A stretch of 30,781 nucleotides of DNA from the NCBI GenBank assembly GCA_963627215.1, contig CAVGAH010000007.1, positions 1 to 30,781 of the forward strand, written 5' to 3'. The notes below the pieces were generated by a model, which ran no database searches, had not been told where the DNA came from, and saw only the letters and a program-made list of their open reading frames with translations. Within the stretch, counting starts at the first letter, position 1. Each line of letters opens with the position of its first letter. Below, piece after piece: positions 1-7,878 of the stretch. The translations under genes were made by a program, and so were the position numbers. This DNA is from CAKQOE01 sp963627215. Its GTDB lineage: Bacteria; Bacillota; Clostridia; Peptostreptococcales; Anaerovoracaceae.

Positions 1-147
1 CGCTTGATCAGTGCGGCGCGTAGCTTGCAACGGCGCCAGCGGAGCTTCTGCTCCGTTCGAGTTTCGGTGGGAGATTATTACCCACCACCGAAAGTCGGGA
101 ATGGAACCCGCCGCTTATAGAGGCGGGGGACATCTGGCGCTACGTTA
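1..147. repeat. Structured interspersed repeat, copy 1 (cut by the window edge)
   Basis: This stretch matches 2656-2804 with only a handful of substitutions and is the right-hand part of a repeat of about 175 bp. It folds into several stems: CGGAGC/GCTCCG, TTTCGGTGG/CCACCGAAA and CCCGCC/GGCGGG, all enclosed by GGCGCCAG/CTGGCGC. The differences from copy 2 lie mostly in loops or preserve pairing. It ends about 40 bp before the micropeptide start. No protein is encoded. It could be a MITE-like element or a structured RNA. Confidence 0.8.
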
Positions 148-162
148 TAATATGAATGTTGC

Positions 163-185
163 CACCTCCAAAATGAAAGGAGGTG
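163..185 (+). promoter_or_regulatory. Hairpin that hides the ribosome site of the micropeptide
   Basis: CACCTCC (163-169) is a perfect complement of GGAGGTG (179-185), with a 9-nt loop. GGAGGTG is the Shine-Dalgarno sequence for the ATG at 191. Folded, the leader would block translation, as leaders of many type I toxins do. The pairing is seen directly; the regulatory role is inferred. Confidence 0.55.
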
Positions 186-190
186 ATAAA

Positions 191-271
191 ATGATTTCTG
201 AAATGTTAATGGCTATCATGGCAAATGTAGTCAGCTACTATATTTGCAAATGGTTAGATAGCAAATTTTAA
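191..271 (+). CDS. 26-residue membrane micropeptide (possible type I toxin-like peptide)
   Basis: This short ORF has a near-ideal ribosome site (AAAGGAGGTGATAAA) directly before its ATG. An in-frame ATG at 152 lacks such a site, so 191 is preferred. The peptide is one hydrophobic helix (residues 5-22) followed by a charged end, KWLDSKF. The pattern of a membrane span and then YYICKWLD resembles small uncharacterised peptides I recall from Clostridia, but no function is known to me. The ribosome site is hidden in a hairpin, a structured repeat lies just upstream and a strong terminator just downstream. Together these suggest a compact unit like a type I toxin or small membrane regulator. No antisense RNA gene was identified. 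Confidence 0.6.
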   Translation: MISEMLMAIMANVVSYYICKWLDSKF

Positions 272-337
272 AGGCAACCATAGCCTGCAGGCATAAATCA
301 CCTGATTATGTACATTACATAATAAACGAAATAGAAA

Positions 338-370
338 AACCTCGAAGCTGCAACTTCGAGGTTTTTCGTT
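338..370. terminator. Bidirectional terminator between the micropeptide and tpiA
   Basis: AACCTCGAAG and CTTCGAGGTT form a stem flanked by A-runs on the left and T-runs on the right. It can therefore end the plus-strand micropeptide transcript and the minus-strand tpiA transcript. Confidence 0.85.
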
Positions 371-470
371 TTTTCTCCAAAATTTAGATTTCTGAAATAT
401 TAATACAATGTTATTGTACTATGCTTAATTTAAAAAGTCAATACAATTTCACTTTTTATGCAGTATATTC

Positions 471-1253
471 TTACTCTTTAGTAACTGCATCATCGAATCT
501 GACGATCTTTGCAAATGTCTTGGCGTCAAGGCTTGCGCCGCCTACGAGCGCGCCGTCTATGTCGCTCATCGACATGAGCTCTGCAATGTTTTCAGGCTTT
601 ACGCTTCCGCCGTACTGGATAATTACTTCCTTTGCCACTTCAGGGCCGTACTTTGCTTCTACACAGCCGCGTATAAAAGCTGCCATTTCGTTCGCCTGCG
701 CGGACGTAGCTGTTTTTCCTGTGCCTATTGCCCATACAGGCTCATAGGCTATTACAGTTTTGAGCATTTCTTCCGGCGTAACATCTGCAAGTGATTCGTT
801 GAGCATATCGCCTACAGCGTTTTCGTAATTTCCAAACTCGCGTTCCTCAAGCGTTTCGCCTACGCACAGTATAGGTCTGATATTGTGCGCTACAGCCGCC
901 TTTACTTTCTTTGCGCATGCTTCGCTCGTCTCGCCGAAATACTGACGGCGTTCTGAGTGTCCGATTATTACACACTCTATTCCCATGTCCTTGAGCATTG
1001 CCGGTGATATCTCGCCTGTAAATGCTCCGCTTTCCTCAAAATGCATGTTCTGTGCTCCCACCATTATGTTGCGGAGCACGAATATTACCTTGAGCGCTGC
1101 CATGTGTATGTAAGGCACGCATATGGCTACATCTACCTTCTTAAGGTCTACGTTTTCTCTTTTAAGGTATTCAACGATGTCCTCGCCGTATCTTACGGAA
1201 TCCTCTACCAGCATGTTCATTTTCCAGTTTGCTGCTATAAAAGGTTTTCTCAT
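471..1253 (-). CDS. tpiA: Triosephosphate isomerase
   Basis: Interconverts dihydroxyacetone phosphate and glyceraldehyde 3-phosphate in cytosolic glycolysis and gluconeogenesis. The 260-residue protein has the usual family length. The N-terminal AANWKMN carries the substrate-binding Lys11, IIGHSERR holds the catalytic His99, AYEPVWAIGTGK carries the catalytic Glu171 at the base of the mobile loop, and QYGGSV with GALVGGASL forms the phosphate-binding end. The start has an AAGGAG ribosome site. It lies 156 bp downstream of pgk on the same strand, as in many clostridial glycolytic operons, and ends at the bidirectional terminator at 338-370. Nothing unusual is seen in the protein. Confidence 0.98.
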   Translation of the reverse strand: MRKPFIAANWKMNMLVEDSVRYGEDIVEYLKRENVDLKKVDVAICVPYIHMAALKVIFVLRNIMVGAQNMHFEESGAFTGEISPAMLKDMGIECVIIGHSERRQYFGETSEACAKKVKAAVAHNIRPILCVGETLEEREFGNYENAVGDMLNESLADVTPEEMLKTVIAYEPVWAIGTGKTATSAQANEMAAFIRGCVEAKYGPEVAKEVIIQYGGSVKPENIAELMSMSDIDGALVGGASLDAKTFAKIVRFDDAVTKE

Positions 1254-1375
1254 TATATAAAACTCCTTGTTAAAACTCAGGCCCGCATCAGCTTTCCGGC
1301 AAATGCGGACCTGGTCAAGATCTTTTTATTTGATTTTTCAACTAAAATCGGCTGCGGCATAAGCCGCGGAAAGCA

Positions 1376-1391
1376 CAGCCGGTGACGGCTG
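1376..1391. other. CAGCCG hairpin with a GTGA/TCAC loop between pgk and tpiA
   Basis: CAGCCG and CGGCTG form a perfect 6-bp stem around a GTGA loop (TCAC on the minus strand). A second stem, GCGGC/GCCGC, lies beside it at about 1353-1368. Neither is followed by a T-run on the minus strand, so they look like leader or processing structures, not terminators. Similar loops recur elsewhere in the window. Confidence 0.55.
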
Positions 1392-1409
1392 CAGTTATTA
1401 AAGCATTTA

Positions 1410-2597
1410 TTATGCGTCAAGCAGGCACGCTACGCCAGGGAGCACCTTTCCTTCGAGGAATTCAAGCGATGCTCCGCCGCCTGTTGATATATGTGAGATA
1501 TTCGCTTCGAGGTCGAACTTGCGGGCTGCTGCTGCGCTGTCGCCTCCGCCTACTACTGTAGTGCCTGCGCATTCGTTGAGCGCTTCTGCTATGGCCTTTG
1601 TGCCTGCTGCGAAGTTATCCATTTCAAATACGCCCATAGGTCCGTTCCATACTACAGTCTTTGATTCGAGTATAGCCTGTCTGTAAAGCTCACGAGTCTT
1701 TGGTCCGATATCGAGACCCATCTTGTCTGCAGGCATTCCATCTGCAGGATATACCTCTGACGGAGAATCGTTTGCGAATTCAGGCGCGCATACTACGTCT
1801 ACAGGGAGCAGGAACTTAACGCCCTTTTCCTCTGCCTTTTTAAGAAGCTCAAGCGTCATAGGCATTTTGTCCTCTTCGAGGAGCGATGTGCCTATCTCAT
1901 GACCCTGAGCCTTGAGGAATGTATACGCCATGCCGCCGCCTACTATTATAGTATCTACCTTTTCTATAAGATTTTCGATCAGAGGGATCTTATCTCCTAC
2001 CTTTGCTCCGCCCATTACTGCTGTGAAAGGTCTTTCAGGCGCTTCGAGCATGTCGCCGAAGAATCTTATCTCCTTTTCCATGAGGAAGCCGCTTACTGCA
2101 GGGAGATAGTCAGCTATACCGGCAGTAGAGCAGTGCGCTCTGTGAGCAGTTCCGAACGCGTCGTTTACAAATATCTCAGCGAGGTCTGTAAGCTCTTTAC
2201 TGAACTCAGGAACATTCTTAGTCTCTTCTTCTCTGAATCTTACGTTTTCTATGAGCATTACTTCGCCGTCAGCAAGAGCAGCTGCAGCAGCCTTTGTTTC
2301 AGGACCGACCACCTCAGGCTCACTTACAAATTTAACAGGCATGTCAAGAAGCTCAGCAAGTCTTTCGGCTACTACCTTCAGCGAGTATTTCATATCAGGC
2401 TTTCCCTTAGGTCTGCCCATATGCGAAGCTATTATGACTCTTGCTCCGTTGTCTGCCAGATACTTTATCGTAGGAATAGCTCCGACTATCCTTCTGTCAT
2501 CTGTTATAACGCCGTTATCGTCTGTCGGGACATTGAAATCGCATCTTACAAAAACGCGCTTTCCTTTTACCTCGATGTCCTTTACAGTCTTTTTCAT
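1410..2597 (-). CDS. pgk: Phosphoglycerate kinase
   Basis: Transfers the phosphate of 1,3-bisphosphoglycerate to ADP, the first ATP-forming step of lower glycolysis, in the cytosol. The 395-residue protein is full length. Visible signatures are VRCDFNVP near residue 17, the substrate-binding HMGRPKG, VNDAFGTAHRAH, the nucleotide-binding GGGDSAAAA and the C-terminal STGGGASLEFLEG. An upstream GGAGGAAG supports the start. It precedes tpiA on the same strand. No gap gene is adjacent; a structured repeat and then rpoN lie upstream instead. Confidence 0.98.
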   Translation of the reverse strand: MKKTVKDIEVKGKRVFVRCDFNVPTDDNGVITDDRRIVGAIPTIKYLADNGARVIIASHMGRPKGKPDMKYSLKVVAERLAELLDMPVKFVSEPEVVGPETKAAAAALADGEVMLIENVRFREEETKNVPEFSKELTDLAEIFVNDAFGTAHRAHCSTAGIADYLPAVSGFLMEKEIRFFGDMLEAPERPFTAVMGGAKVGDKIPLIENLIEKVDTIIVGGGMAYTFLKAQGHEIGTSLLEEDKMPMTLELLKKAEEKGVKFLLPVDVVCAPEFANDSPSEVYPADGMPADKMGLDIGPKTRELYRQAILESKTVVWNGPMGVFEMDNFAAGTKAIAEALNECAGTTVVGGGDSAAAARKFDLEANISHISTGGGASLEFLEGKVLPGVACLLDA

Positions 2598-2628
2598 TTT
2601 GGTCTTCCTCCATAAAAATTTAAAAGTT

Positions 2629-2804
2629 TAAAGCGTAGCAGAGCACTGACAAGCTCGCTTGATCAGTGCGGCGCGTAGCTTGCAACGGCGCCAGCGGAGC
2701 TTCTGCTCCGCCCGGGTTTCGGTGGGAGATTATTACCCGCCACCGAAAGTCGGGAATGGAACCCGCCGCCTATAGAGGCGGGGGACATCTGGCGCTACGT
2801 TATA
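2629..2804. repeat. Structured interspersed repeat, copy 2 (complete)
   Basis: This is the full-length copy, lying between the rpoN stop codon (8 bp away) and pgk. It starts AAGCGTAGC and ends GCTACGTT, which gives imperfect terminal inverted repeats. Inside are a hairpin CACTGACAAG-CTCG-CTTGATCAGTG, then GCGCCAG pairing with CTGGCGC around three further stems. It matches copy 1 over about 150 bp and copy 3 over its first 60 bp. No transposase is present in the window. It may be a MITE-like element or a structured 3'-UTR RNA. Confidence 0.85.
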
Positions 2805-2811
2805 TTTTTAT

Positions 2812-4320
2812 TTACTTTGCCTTTGCGCGCCGTCTCCTCATCGAGGATGACGGTATACCGAGCTCTTCACGGTATTTAGCAACTGTACGCCTTGATATTT
2901 CAACGCCTGTGACCATTATAGCCTCAGCTATCGATCTGTCGCTGAGCGGCATAGTCCTGTCCTCTGACTCGACTATCGAGCTTATAAGGACCTTGAGCGC
3001 TTCTGCCGATGTTGCATCACCGTTAGCAGCTGCGAACCTGCTCGTTCCGCTGAAAAAATATCTCAGCTCGTAAACGCCCTGCGGGGACTGCATGTATTTG
3101 CCGTTGACCGCACGGCTCACCGTGGATTCATGTATGCCTACCTCTTCAGCTATCTCTTTCATTGTAAGAGGCTTAAGAGCGGACTTTCCTTTTTCAAAAA
3201 ACTCCTTCTGATGATCGACTATCGCCTGAGTTACTTTTGTTATAGTCTCATTGCGCTGCTCTATGCTGCGCACGAGCCACATAGCAGTATTGAATCGACC
3301 TGAAAGGAACGCTGCAACGCCCGAATTTTTTTCTGCATCACGGAGCATGTTCCTGTATTCGTTTCGTATTATCACCTTCGGAGTAGAGCTCGAATTTATC
3401 GACGCAGTAAGCACCCCGTTATTATTCTCTACAGTTACATCAGGAACTATGTAATTTGTCGACTGCGGAGCAGCAAACATTCTTCCCGGCTTCGGTTCGA
3501 GTGACCGCAGCAGGTCAGCTATATCCTGTACTTTATATACTGAAAGTCCCATTGCTTTTGAAACTGCTGACAGCCTGTTCATAGCGATGTCTTCGAGGTG
3601 ATCTGTGAGTATCACGCCGATATCGTCTGTATACCTGTCCATGGCCTTAAGCTGAAGCTCAAGACACTCTGCAAGATTTCTCGCTCCTACACCGGCCGGC
3701 TCAAACGTCCATACGAGCTCAAGAGCCTTCTGTACGTCATCAGCAGGGACATTCAATTCTTCTGCTATATCGCTTACGGAGCATGTCATATATCCGTTAT
3801 CGTCAAGTGTCTGTATGATATATGCTGCAACAGCGCGCGTCATATACGGTGCTCCCGTCATTTCGACCTGATTCAGAAGATTTTCTTCAAGCGTCATGTC
3901 ATCAGCCACCATATAATCATATCTGTCGCTGTCCTGCGTATCGTATGTGTTTCGACCGTAGTAATTATCGTCATCGTAACCCATATTCTCAGCGTAATTG
4001 TACCAGTCCTCAGCGTCCCATTCTCTGTCGGCGTTCTCGCCAAGCTCCTGTCCGATGCTTTCAGCCTCATAATCGGCATTATAATCATCACCGTCCGAAG
4101 CGGCTTCGATGCTGTCAGCAGTTTCACTTATCGGCTGTTGTATAACATAATCAGGATCCTCCAGTTCTATTACAGGATTTTCCATCATCATATCATAAAT
4201 GTAATCAACAAGCTCACCTCTGCTGTATTGAAGAACGTTAAGAGACTGGATCATCTCAGGTGTCAGCGTAAGCTTCTGACTCAGCTCTGTATTGAGGTCA
4301 TTTCTGAAAATAAGCTCCAT
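2812..4320 (-). CDS. rpoN: RNA polymerase sigma-54 factor
   Basis: Alternative sigma factor that directs RNA polymerase to -24/-12 promoters and needs AAA+ activators. The 502-residue protein has all three parts. A Gln/Leu-rich region I (residues 1-50) contains two Q-x-L-type repeats. An acidic, Tyr/Asp-rich linker follows at about residues 55-150. The core-binding and helix-turn-helix region includes MKEIAEEVGIHESTVSRAV. The C-terminal RpoN box RRTVAKYREELGIP binds the -24 element, and the chain ends in a basic tail. A good promoter lies 58 bp upstream. No sigma-54 activator is encoded in the window, so its targets are unknown. Confidence 0.97.
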   Translation of the reverse strand: MELIFRNDLNTELSQKLTLTPEMIQSLNVLQYSRGELVDYIYDMMMENPVIELEDPDYVIQQPISETADSIEAASDGDDYNADYEAESIGQELGENADREWDAEDWYNYAENMGYDDDNYYGRNTYDTQDSDRYDYMVADDMTLEENLLNQVEMTGAPYMTRAVAAYIIQTLDDNGYMTCSVSDIAEELNVPADDVQKALELVWTFEPAGVGARNLAECLELQLKAMDRYTDDIGVILTDHLEDIAMNRLSAVSKAMGLSVYKVQDIADLLRSLEPKPGRMFAAPQSTNYIVPDVTVENNNGVLTASINSSSTPKVIIRNEYRNMLRDAEKNSGVAAFLSGRFNTAMWLVRSIEQRNETITKVTQAIVDHQKEFFEKGKSALKPLTMKEIAEEVGIHESTVSRAVNGKYMQSPQGVYELRYFFSGTSRFAAANGDATSAEALKVLISSIVESEDRTMPLSDRSIAEAIMVTGVEISRRTVAKYREELGIPSSSMRRRRAKAK

Positions 4321-4377
4321 AATGCGCTCCCGTTTATTTAAACAAAAAGAAAATTAGACGTTTAAAACGCTTCTTCA

Positions 4378-4406
4378 ATTATATCATAATATAACTTTTT
4401 TCTCAA
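4378..4406 (-). promoter_or_regulatory. Sigma-A promoter of rpoN
   Basis: On the minus strand TTGAGA is followed by a 17-nt spacer and a perfect TATAAT, about 58 bp before the rpoN start. It sits in the gap between trmL and rpoN, so rpoN can be transcribed on its own. Confidence 0.75.
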
Positions 4407-4436
4407 ATGATTTAGATCACGTTGGCACGGAATTTG

Positions 4437-4934
4437 CTAAACAAGTCCCGGAAATCCATGCTGTCTGAGCGCCTCATAAAGCATTATCGCTGCTGAGTTT
4501 GACAGGTTCAGCGACCTCAGATCAGGGTGATCTCCCATAGGGATGCGGACTGCAGTATCGGGATGCTCCGCTATCAGCGCCTTAGGCAATCCGGCTGTTT
4601 CCTTACCGAAAAGTATGAAACACCCTGCCTCATAATTTACATCTGTATAGCACACGCCGCCGTGCGTCGTCGCAAGGAACAGCTTCCTGTCGCCGTACTT
4701 TGCAAGGAAATCATCAAGACTTTCATGTATCTCCATATCAAGATGATCCCAGTAATCAAGGCCCGCACGTTTAACATGTTTATCATCTATCGAAAAACCA
4801 AGCGGCTTTACGAGATGAAGCTTCGCTCCTGTTATGGCGCATGTACGCGATATATTGCCTGTGTTTGGAGGTATCTCAGGCTCCACGAGCACTATATTTA
4901 TAAGTGGTTCTTTCTTTTCTGATGCTTCTGACAT
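4437..4934 (-). CDS. trmL: tRNA (cytidine(34)-2'-O)-methyltransferase, SPOUT family
   Basis: Methylates the wobble ribose of leucine tRNAs using S-adenosylmethionine. The 165-residue size is that of the single-domain SpoU/TrmH enzymes. The three SPOUT motifs are visible: EPEIPPNTGNISRTC near the N-terminus, FGKETAGLP in the middle, and IPM followed by RSLNLSNSAAIMLYEA, which forms the trefoil-knot cofactor site. The ATG has a GGAGGA ribosome site. It follows the SEC-C gene on the same strand after a 164-bp gap of hairpins. Confidence 0.93.
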   Translation of the reverse strand: MSEASEKKEPLINIVLVEPEIPPNTGNISRTCAITGAKLHLVKPLGFSIDDKHVKRAGLDYWDHLDMEIHESLDDFLAKYGDRKLFLATTHGGVCYTDVNYEAGCFILFGKETAGLPKALIAEHPDTAVRIPMGDHPDLRSLNLSNSAAIMLYEALRQHGFPGLV

Positions 4935-5098
4935 TTCTGTCCTCCTGCTTTATCTAAACAGAAAACGGGACCTGCAGCACGGGCTGCGCCCTGCCCGCGC
5001 GGTGACGCGCGCTGTCTGCACGCGGCCATTCCATTCATTTATGCGGACCGGTGACGCTTCCGTGTGAAAGCCCCGTTTATTTTTCATTTTTTAAAATA
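4935..5098. other. Hairpin-rich gap between the SEC-C gene and trmL
   Basis: On the minus strand AAACGGG at one edge can pair with CCCGTTT at the other. Inside is a perfect stem CGCGCG-GTGA-CGCGCG (4996-5011, plus-strand reading). There is no T-run of terminator quality. It is probably structured RNA between two cotranscribed genes. Confidence 0.45.
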
Positions 5099-5599
5099 TT
5101 AAAGATTGGCGCCGCAGCACTTCTTGTACTTCTTGCCGCTTCCGCAAGGGCACGGATCGTTTCTGCCGATGCGAACTTCCTTAACTACAGTCTTTGACTT
5201 CTTGTACGCCTTTGTGATCTCAGCGCGCTTTTCCTCTGTGAGGATAGCGTCCCACTGAGGGAGCGTATATAAGTAATCAGCCTTTGCGTCGAGCATGTTG
5301 AAATACAGCTTCTCGTAATCAACATCGAGGCTGAACTGAGTGTCAGGCTCTATGTTTTCAATATCAAGGCTTTCCTTAAGGCTGTCGTTTATGCCATCAA
5401 GGAATCCCATGAATATCTTTATATCGATATTAAGCTCTTCTGCCTTATCCTTAACAACACCCTCGTACTTGCTCTCAGGTGAAGAAAGAAGCTCAGTGTA
5501 GATCTTTGTCTCCGCGGCTGAGTATTCATTCCAGAACTTCTGGAATGTTTCATTTGTCTGACCTTCGTAAAGGTCTACCCATTCCTGATACAATGACAT
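5099..5599 (-). CDS. SEC-C metal-binding motif protein of unknown function
   Basis: The last 25 residues hold a textbook SEC-C zinc motif, RNDPCPCGSGKKYKKCCG, like the tail of SecA that binds zinc and SecB or ribosomes. The first 140 residues form a helical, acidic region I cannot assign. The length of 166 residues is typical of stand-alone clostridial SEC-C proteins. There is no signal peptide, so it is likely cytosolic. The motif suggests an adaptor or chaperone-like role, but this is inference. The start has an AAAAGGAGAATGATCC ribosome region and a candidate promoter 100 bp upstream. Confidence 0.85.
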   Translation of the reverse strand: MSLYQEWVDLYEGQTNETFQKFWNEYSAAETKIYTELLSSPESKYEGVVKDKAEELNIDIKIFMGFLDGINDSLKESLDIENIEPDTQFSLDVDYEKLYFNMLDAKADYLYTLPQWDAILTEEKRAEITKAYKKSKTVVKEVRIGRNDPCPCGSGKKYKKCCGANL

Positions 5600-5696
5600 G
5601 GATCATTCTCCTTTTCCGATTTTTATTTCTATTATATATACAGCTATATATACAGCGCCTGCGCGCGGCCGCGCCGCAAATTCAGACACTTAGAAT

Positions 5697-5725
5697 ATTG
5701 TACCACAAACTCTGATATTTTTGAA
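5697..5725 (-). promoter_or_regulatory. Candidate promoter of the SEC-C gene
   Basis: On the minus strand TTCAAA, a 17-nt spacer and an extended -10 (TGG-TACAAT) lie about 100 bp before the start. The -35 is weak but the extended -10 compensates. Confidence 0.5.
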
Positions 5726-5759
5726 TACAAAAAACAATTAATAAAAGCAGAAAAGGAGC

Positions 5760-5773
5760 GTCCGTCACCGGAC
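5760..5773. terminator. GTCCG hairpin with TCAC/GTGA loop after the aldo/keto reductase gene
   Basis: GTCCG-TCAC-CGGAC lies 10 bp past the stop codon of the minus-strand aldo/keto reductase gene. On that strand the loop is GTGA and the stem is followed by GCTCCTTTTC. It may be a weak terminator. Confidence 0.4.
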
Positions 5774-5783
5774 AAGCGATCAT

Positions 5784-6923
5784 TTACCATGACATAGGTT
5801 CATTCATGCGCTTTACGAAATCAGCCATGATCTCTGAGATCTTTATCTCCTGCGGACAGACAGCCTCACACTGTTTGCAGGCAATGCACGCAGCAGGTCT
5901 TTTGTCCTCAGGGATAGTGCCTACAACCATAGAAGTTATGAATCCGTTCTGCATCTTAAGCTCATTGTACATGAACATGAACTCAGGGATATCAAGGCCT
6001 TTAGGACAGTGAGCCGTACAGTAGCGGCACGCAGTGCATGGGAGCATGTCGTACATGTCGCCCGCAGCAGCAATTATAGCCTTCTGCTCTTCCTCGTTCA
6101 GCGGCTTGTCCTCTTCAAATGTAGCAATGTTTGCCTTGAGCTGCTCCATATTTGACATGCCCGAAAGAATGACCTTTACATCAGGAACAGACTGAAGGAA
6201 TCTGAACGCCCAGCCCGGAACAGTCTCTTCTGGACGCAGCGCTGCGAGCTTTGCAACAGCTTCATCGCTCAGCTTTACGAGACGGCCGCCGCGCAGAGGC
6301 TCCATTACCCAGATAGGGATATTGTACTCGTTGAGCAGTTCAACTTTTTCTTTTGCTTCCTGTAATATCCAGTCGAGATAGTTCAGCTGAATCTGGCAGA
6401 ATTCCATTTCATCGCCGTAATTTTCCAGGAAACGTCTCATAACGTCAACTCTCGCATGAGCGGAGAAGCCTATATGCTTTATCTCGCCTGAAGCCTTTTT
6501 CTCGCGCATGAAATCCATGATGCCGTACTGCGGGTCGAGGTACTGCTCGATGTTCATCTCGCAGACATTATGGAACATGTAGAAATCAAAATAGCCAAAA
6601 CCTGTTCTTTCCATCTGCTCCGCAAAAATTTCCTTTATCTTAGGCATGTTTGCCAGATCATATCCCGGGAACTTGTCAGCAACGTAAAAGCTCTCTCTCG
6701 GATACTTTGCAAGAGTCTTTCCAATTACGACTTCCGACTTACCGTTATGATAACCGTAAGCAGTATCAAAATAATTAACTCCGTGCTCCATAGCGTAATC
6801 GACCATGCGCTGAACGTGCTCCTCGTCGATATCGCTCTCAGAACCGCCCTCGACCAGCGGCAGACGCATAGCGCCCAGACCGAGCATCGAAAGCTTTTTA
6901 CCATCAAACTCTCTGTAGATCAT
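5784..6923 (-). CDS. Aldo/keto reductase with C-terminal two-[4Fe-4S] ferredoxin domain
   Basis: The first 290 residues form an aldo/keto reductase barrel with an intact catalytic tetrad: Asp53 and Tyr58 in YFDTAYGYH, Lys84 in ADKFPG and His118 in YMFHN. The C-terminal part, from about residue 295, carries two cysteine clusters, CTACRYCTAHCPKG and CIACKQCEAVCPQE, typical of two [4Fe-4S] clusters. This fused architecture is common in anaerobes and points to electron exchange with ferredoxin in place of, or besides, NAD(P)H; the natural substrate is unknown. The 379-residue length is usual. The start has a GGAGG site at somewhat long spacing. It is transcribed alone and divergently from the toxin-antitoxin unit. 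Confidence 0.93.
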   Translation of the reverse strand: MIYREFDGKKLSMLGLGAMRLPLVEGGSESDIDEEHVQRMVDYAMEHGVNYFDTAYGYHNGKSEVVIGKTLAKYPRESFYVADKFPGYDLANMPKIKEIFAEQMERTGFGYFDFYMFHNVCEMNIEQYLDPQYGIMDFMREKKASGEIKHIGFSAHARVDVMRRFLENYGDEMEFCQIQLNYLDWILQEAKEKVELLNEYNIPIWVMEPLRGGRLVKLSDEAVAKLAALRPEETVPGWAFRFLQSVPDVKVILSGMSNMEQLKANIATFEEDKPLNEEEQKAIIAAAGDMYDMLPCTACRYCTAHCPKGLDIPEFMFMYNELKMQNGFITSMVVGTIPEDKRPAACIACKQCEAVCPQEIKISEIMADFVKRMNEPMSW

Positions 6924-7093
6924 TTTGCCTTAAACCTCCATAAACTCCATTTCTTTTTTCAAAATATCAATTAATGCATTTAGCAATAATCAGCCAATAC
7001 ATATACTTACGTGCGTCACCGCACAGATATCGGATACCCGCCGGGGCTTACACCGAACAGTATCGAACCGCAAACAGCTATTCATACATAATT

Positions 7094-7124
7094 ATTATAG
7101 AAGTTAAAGTCCACTTTATGTCAA
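7094..7124 (-). promoter_or_regulatory. Candidate promoter of the aldo/keto reductase gene
   Basis: A consensus TTGACA and a consensus TATAAT occur on the minus strand about 170 bp upstream of the start. The 19-nt spacing is longer than ideal. The leader between them and the gene contains the hairpin GTGCG-TCAC-CGCAC (7011-7024). Confidence 0.5.
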
Positions 7125-7257
7125 GGCTTTTTTACGAGAAAACCACGCCGCCGGCATGAACTCCCGCCATATATGCTGCTTCTAAAGACCTCAGAAATAT
7201 ACTCATCATCGCATAACCGATAAAAAGGCAACTCTTCAAATACTTTACTCAATCATG

Positions 7258-7308
7258 GAAAAGAGACTCTTCAGTGTAATCACACACTAAAGAGTCTCTT
7301 TTATTTTT
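7258..7308. terminator. Strong bidirectional terminator left of the toxin-antitoxin unit
   Basis: AAAGAGACTCTT and AAGAGTCTCTTT, extended by AGTGT/ACAC, form a long stem flanked by A- and T-rich runs. No gene on the plus strand ends here, so it acts as an insulator before the toxin promoter or is a relic of a lost gene. Confidence 0.8.
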
Positions 7309-7329
7309 CTATATTTTTACATTTTATTA

Positions 7330-7358
7330 TTGATTTTATTTCGCTTTATTGTTATAAT
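7330..7358 (+). promoter_or_regulatory. Promoter of the toxin-antitoxin operon
   Basis: TTGATT, a 17-nt spacer and TATAAT lie on the plus strand. The predicted leader is about 145 nt and contains two hairpins, GATAGC/GCTATC (about 7454-7471) and AAAAGC/GCTTTT (about 7482-7498), which could be operator or attenuation elements. Confidence 0.7.
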
Positions 7359-7511
7359 TTTACTGTAATATTATTGTATTATTTTAATATTTTAGCTTAT
7401 TTAAAAGAAAGGTACATATTATCAAGATAAAAAAAGATTTAAAGTTGATTTTTGATAGCTTTTTTGCTATCATCTTTTTAGAAAAGCATTTTGCTTTTAC
7501 AAGGTATTACT

Positions 7512-7877
7512 ATGTATAATGTGGAATTTTATGAGGATTCATATGGACGATCAGACCTTTGGGACTTTATAGAAAATCTGCGTATTAAAAGTGCGCGCAG
7601 TAAAGATTCACGTATACAGTACAAACAAATTCTTCTTTGTATCCAGCTTCTTCAGGATAACGGCACACGTCTCCCTGAAAATATAACAAAATACATCGGA
7701 GATTCTATATGGGAACTTCGCCCCGGTAACAATCGCATAATGTATTTCTATTTTAAAGACAATACTTTTGTACTCCTTCATGCTTTCAGAAAAAAATCTC
7801 AGAAAACACCCACGCGTGAAATCGAGAAAGCTAAATCTGAACGCGATGACTGGATATCAAGAAATGGGGGAAAATAA
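7512..7877 (+). CDS. HigB-like toxin, RelE superfamily (phage-derived Gp49-like)
   Basis: 121-residue protein with the compact basic fold of RelE/HigB ribosome-dependent mRNA interferases, in the Gp49-like branch. Family-like stretches are LPENITKYIGDSIWELRPGN in the middle, then IMYFYFKDNTFVLLHAFRKKSQKTP, which supplies the basic and aromatic residues usual in the active site, and IEKAKSERDDW at the end. An in-frame TTG at 7491 has no ribosome site, while the ATG at 7512 follows an AAGG, so 7512 is used. One base separates its stop from the antitoxin start, and the order toxin then antitoxin is that of higBA. The locus is more AT-rich than its neighbours, suggesting horizontal arrival. Confidence 0.88.
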   Translation: MYNVEFYEDSYGRSDLWDFIENLRIKSARSKDSRIQYKQILLCIQLLQDNGTRLPENITKYIGDSIWELRPGNNRIMYFYFKDNTFVLLHAFRKKSQKTPTREIEKAKSERDDWISRNGGK

Positions 7878-7878
7878 T

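Larger units (their letters stand above)
6924..7511. other. Divergent AT-rich intergenic region, no gene seen
   Basis: This 588-bp gap holds the aldo/keto reductase promoter, a hairpin at 7011-7024, an orphan terminator at 7258-7308 and the toxin promoter. No ORF with a ribosome site was found. Right of the terminator the base composition becomes markedly AT-rich, marking the edge of the toxin-antitoxin island. Confidence 0.6.

Noticed and set aside
471..2597. Long ORFs on the plus strand opposite tpiA and pgk
   Set aside because: They are antisense shadows of strongly conserved genes, without ribosome sites or recognisable domains.
1..2804. The repeat as the right end or guide RNA of an IS200/IS605 element
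   Set aside because: Some bases resemble such ends, but no tnpA or tnpB gene is near and I could not confirm the match by eye. Left open as a MITE-like or RNA element.
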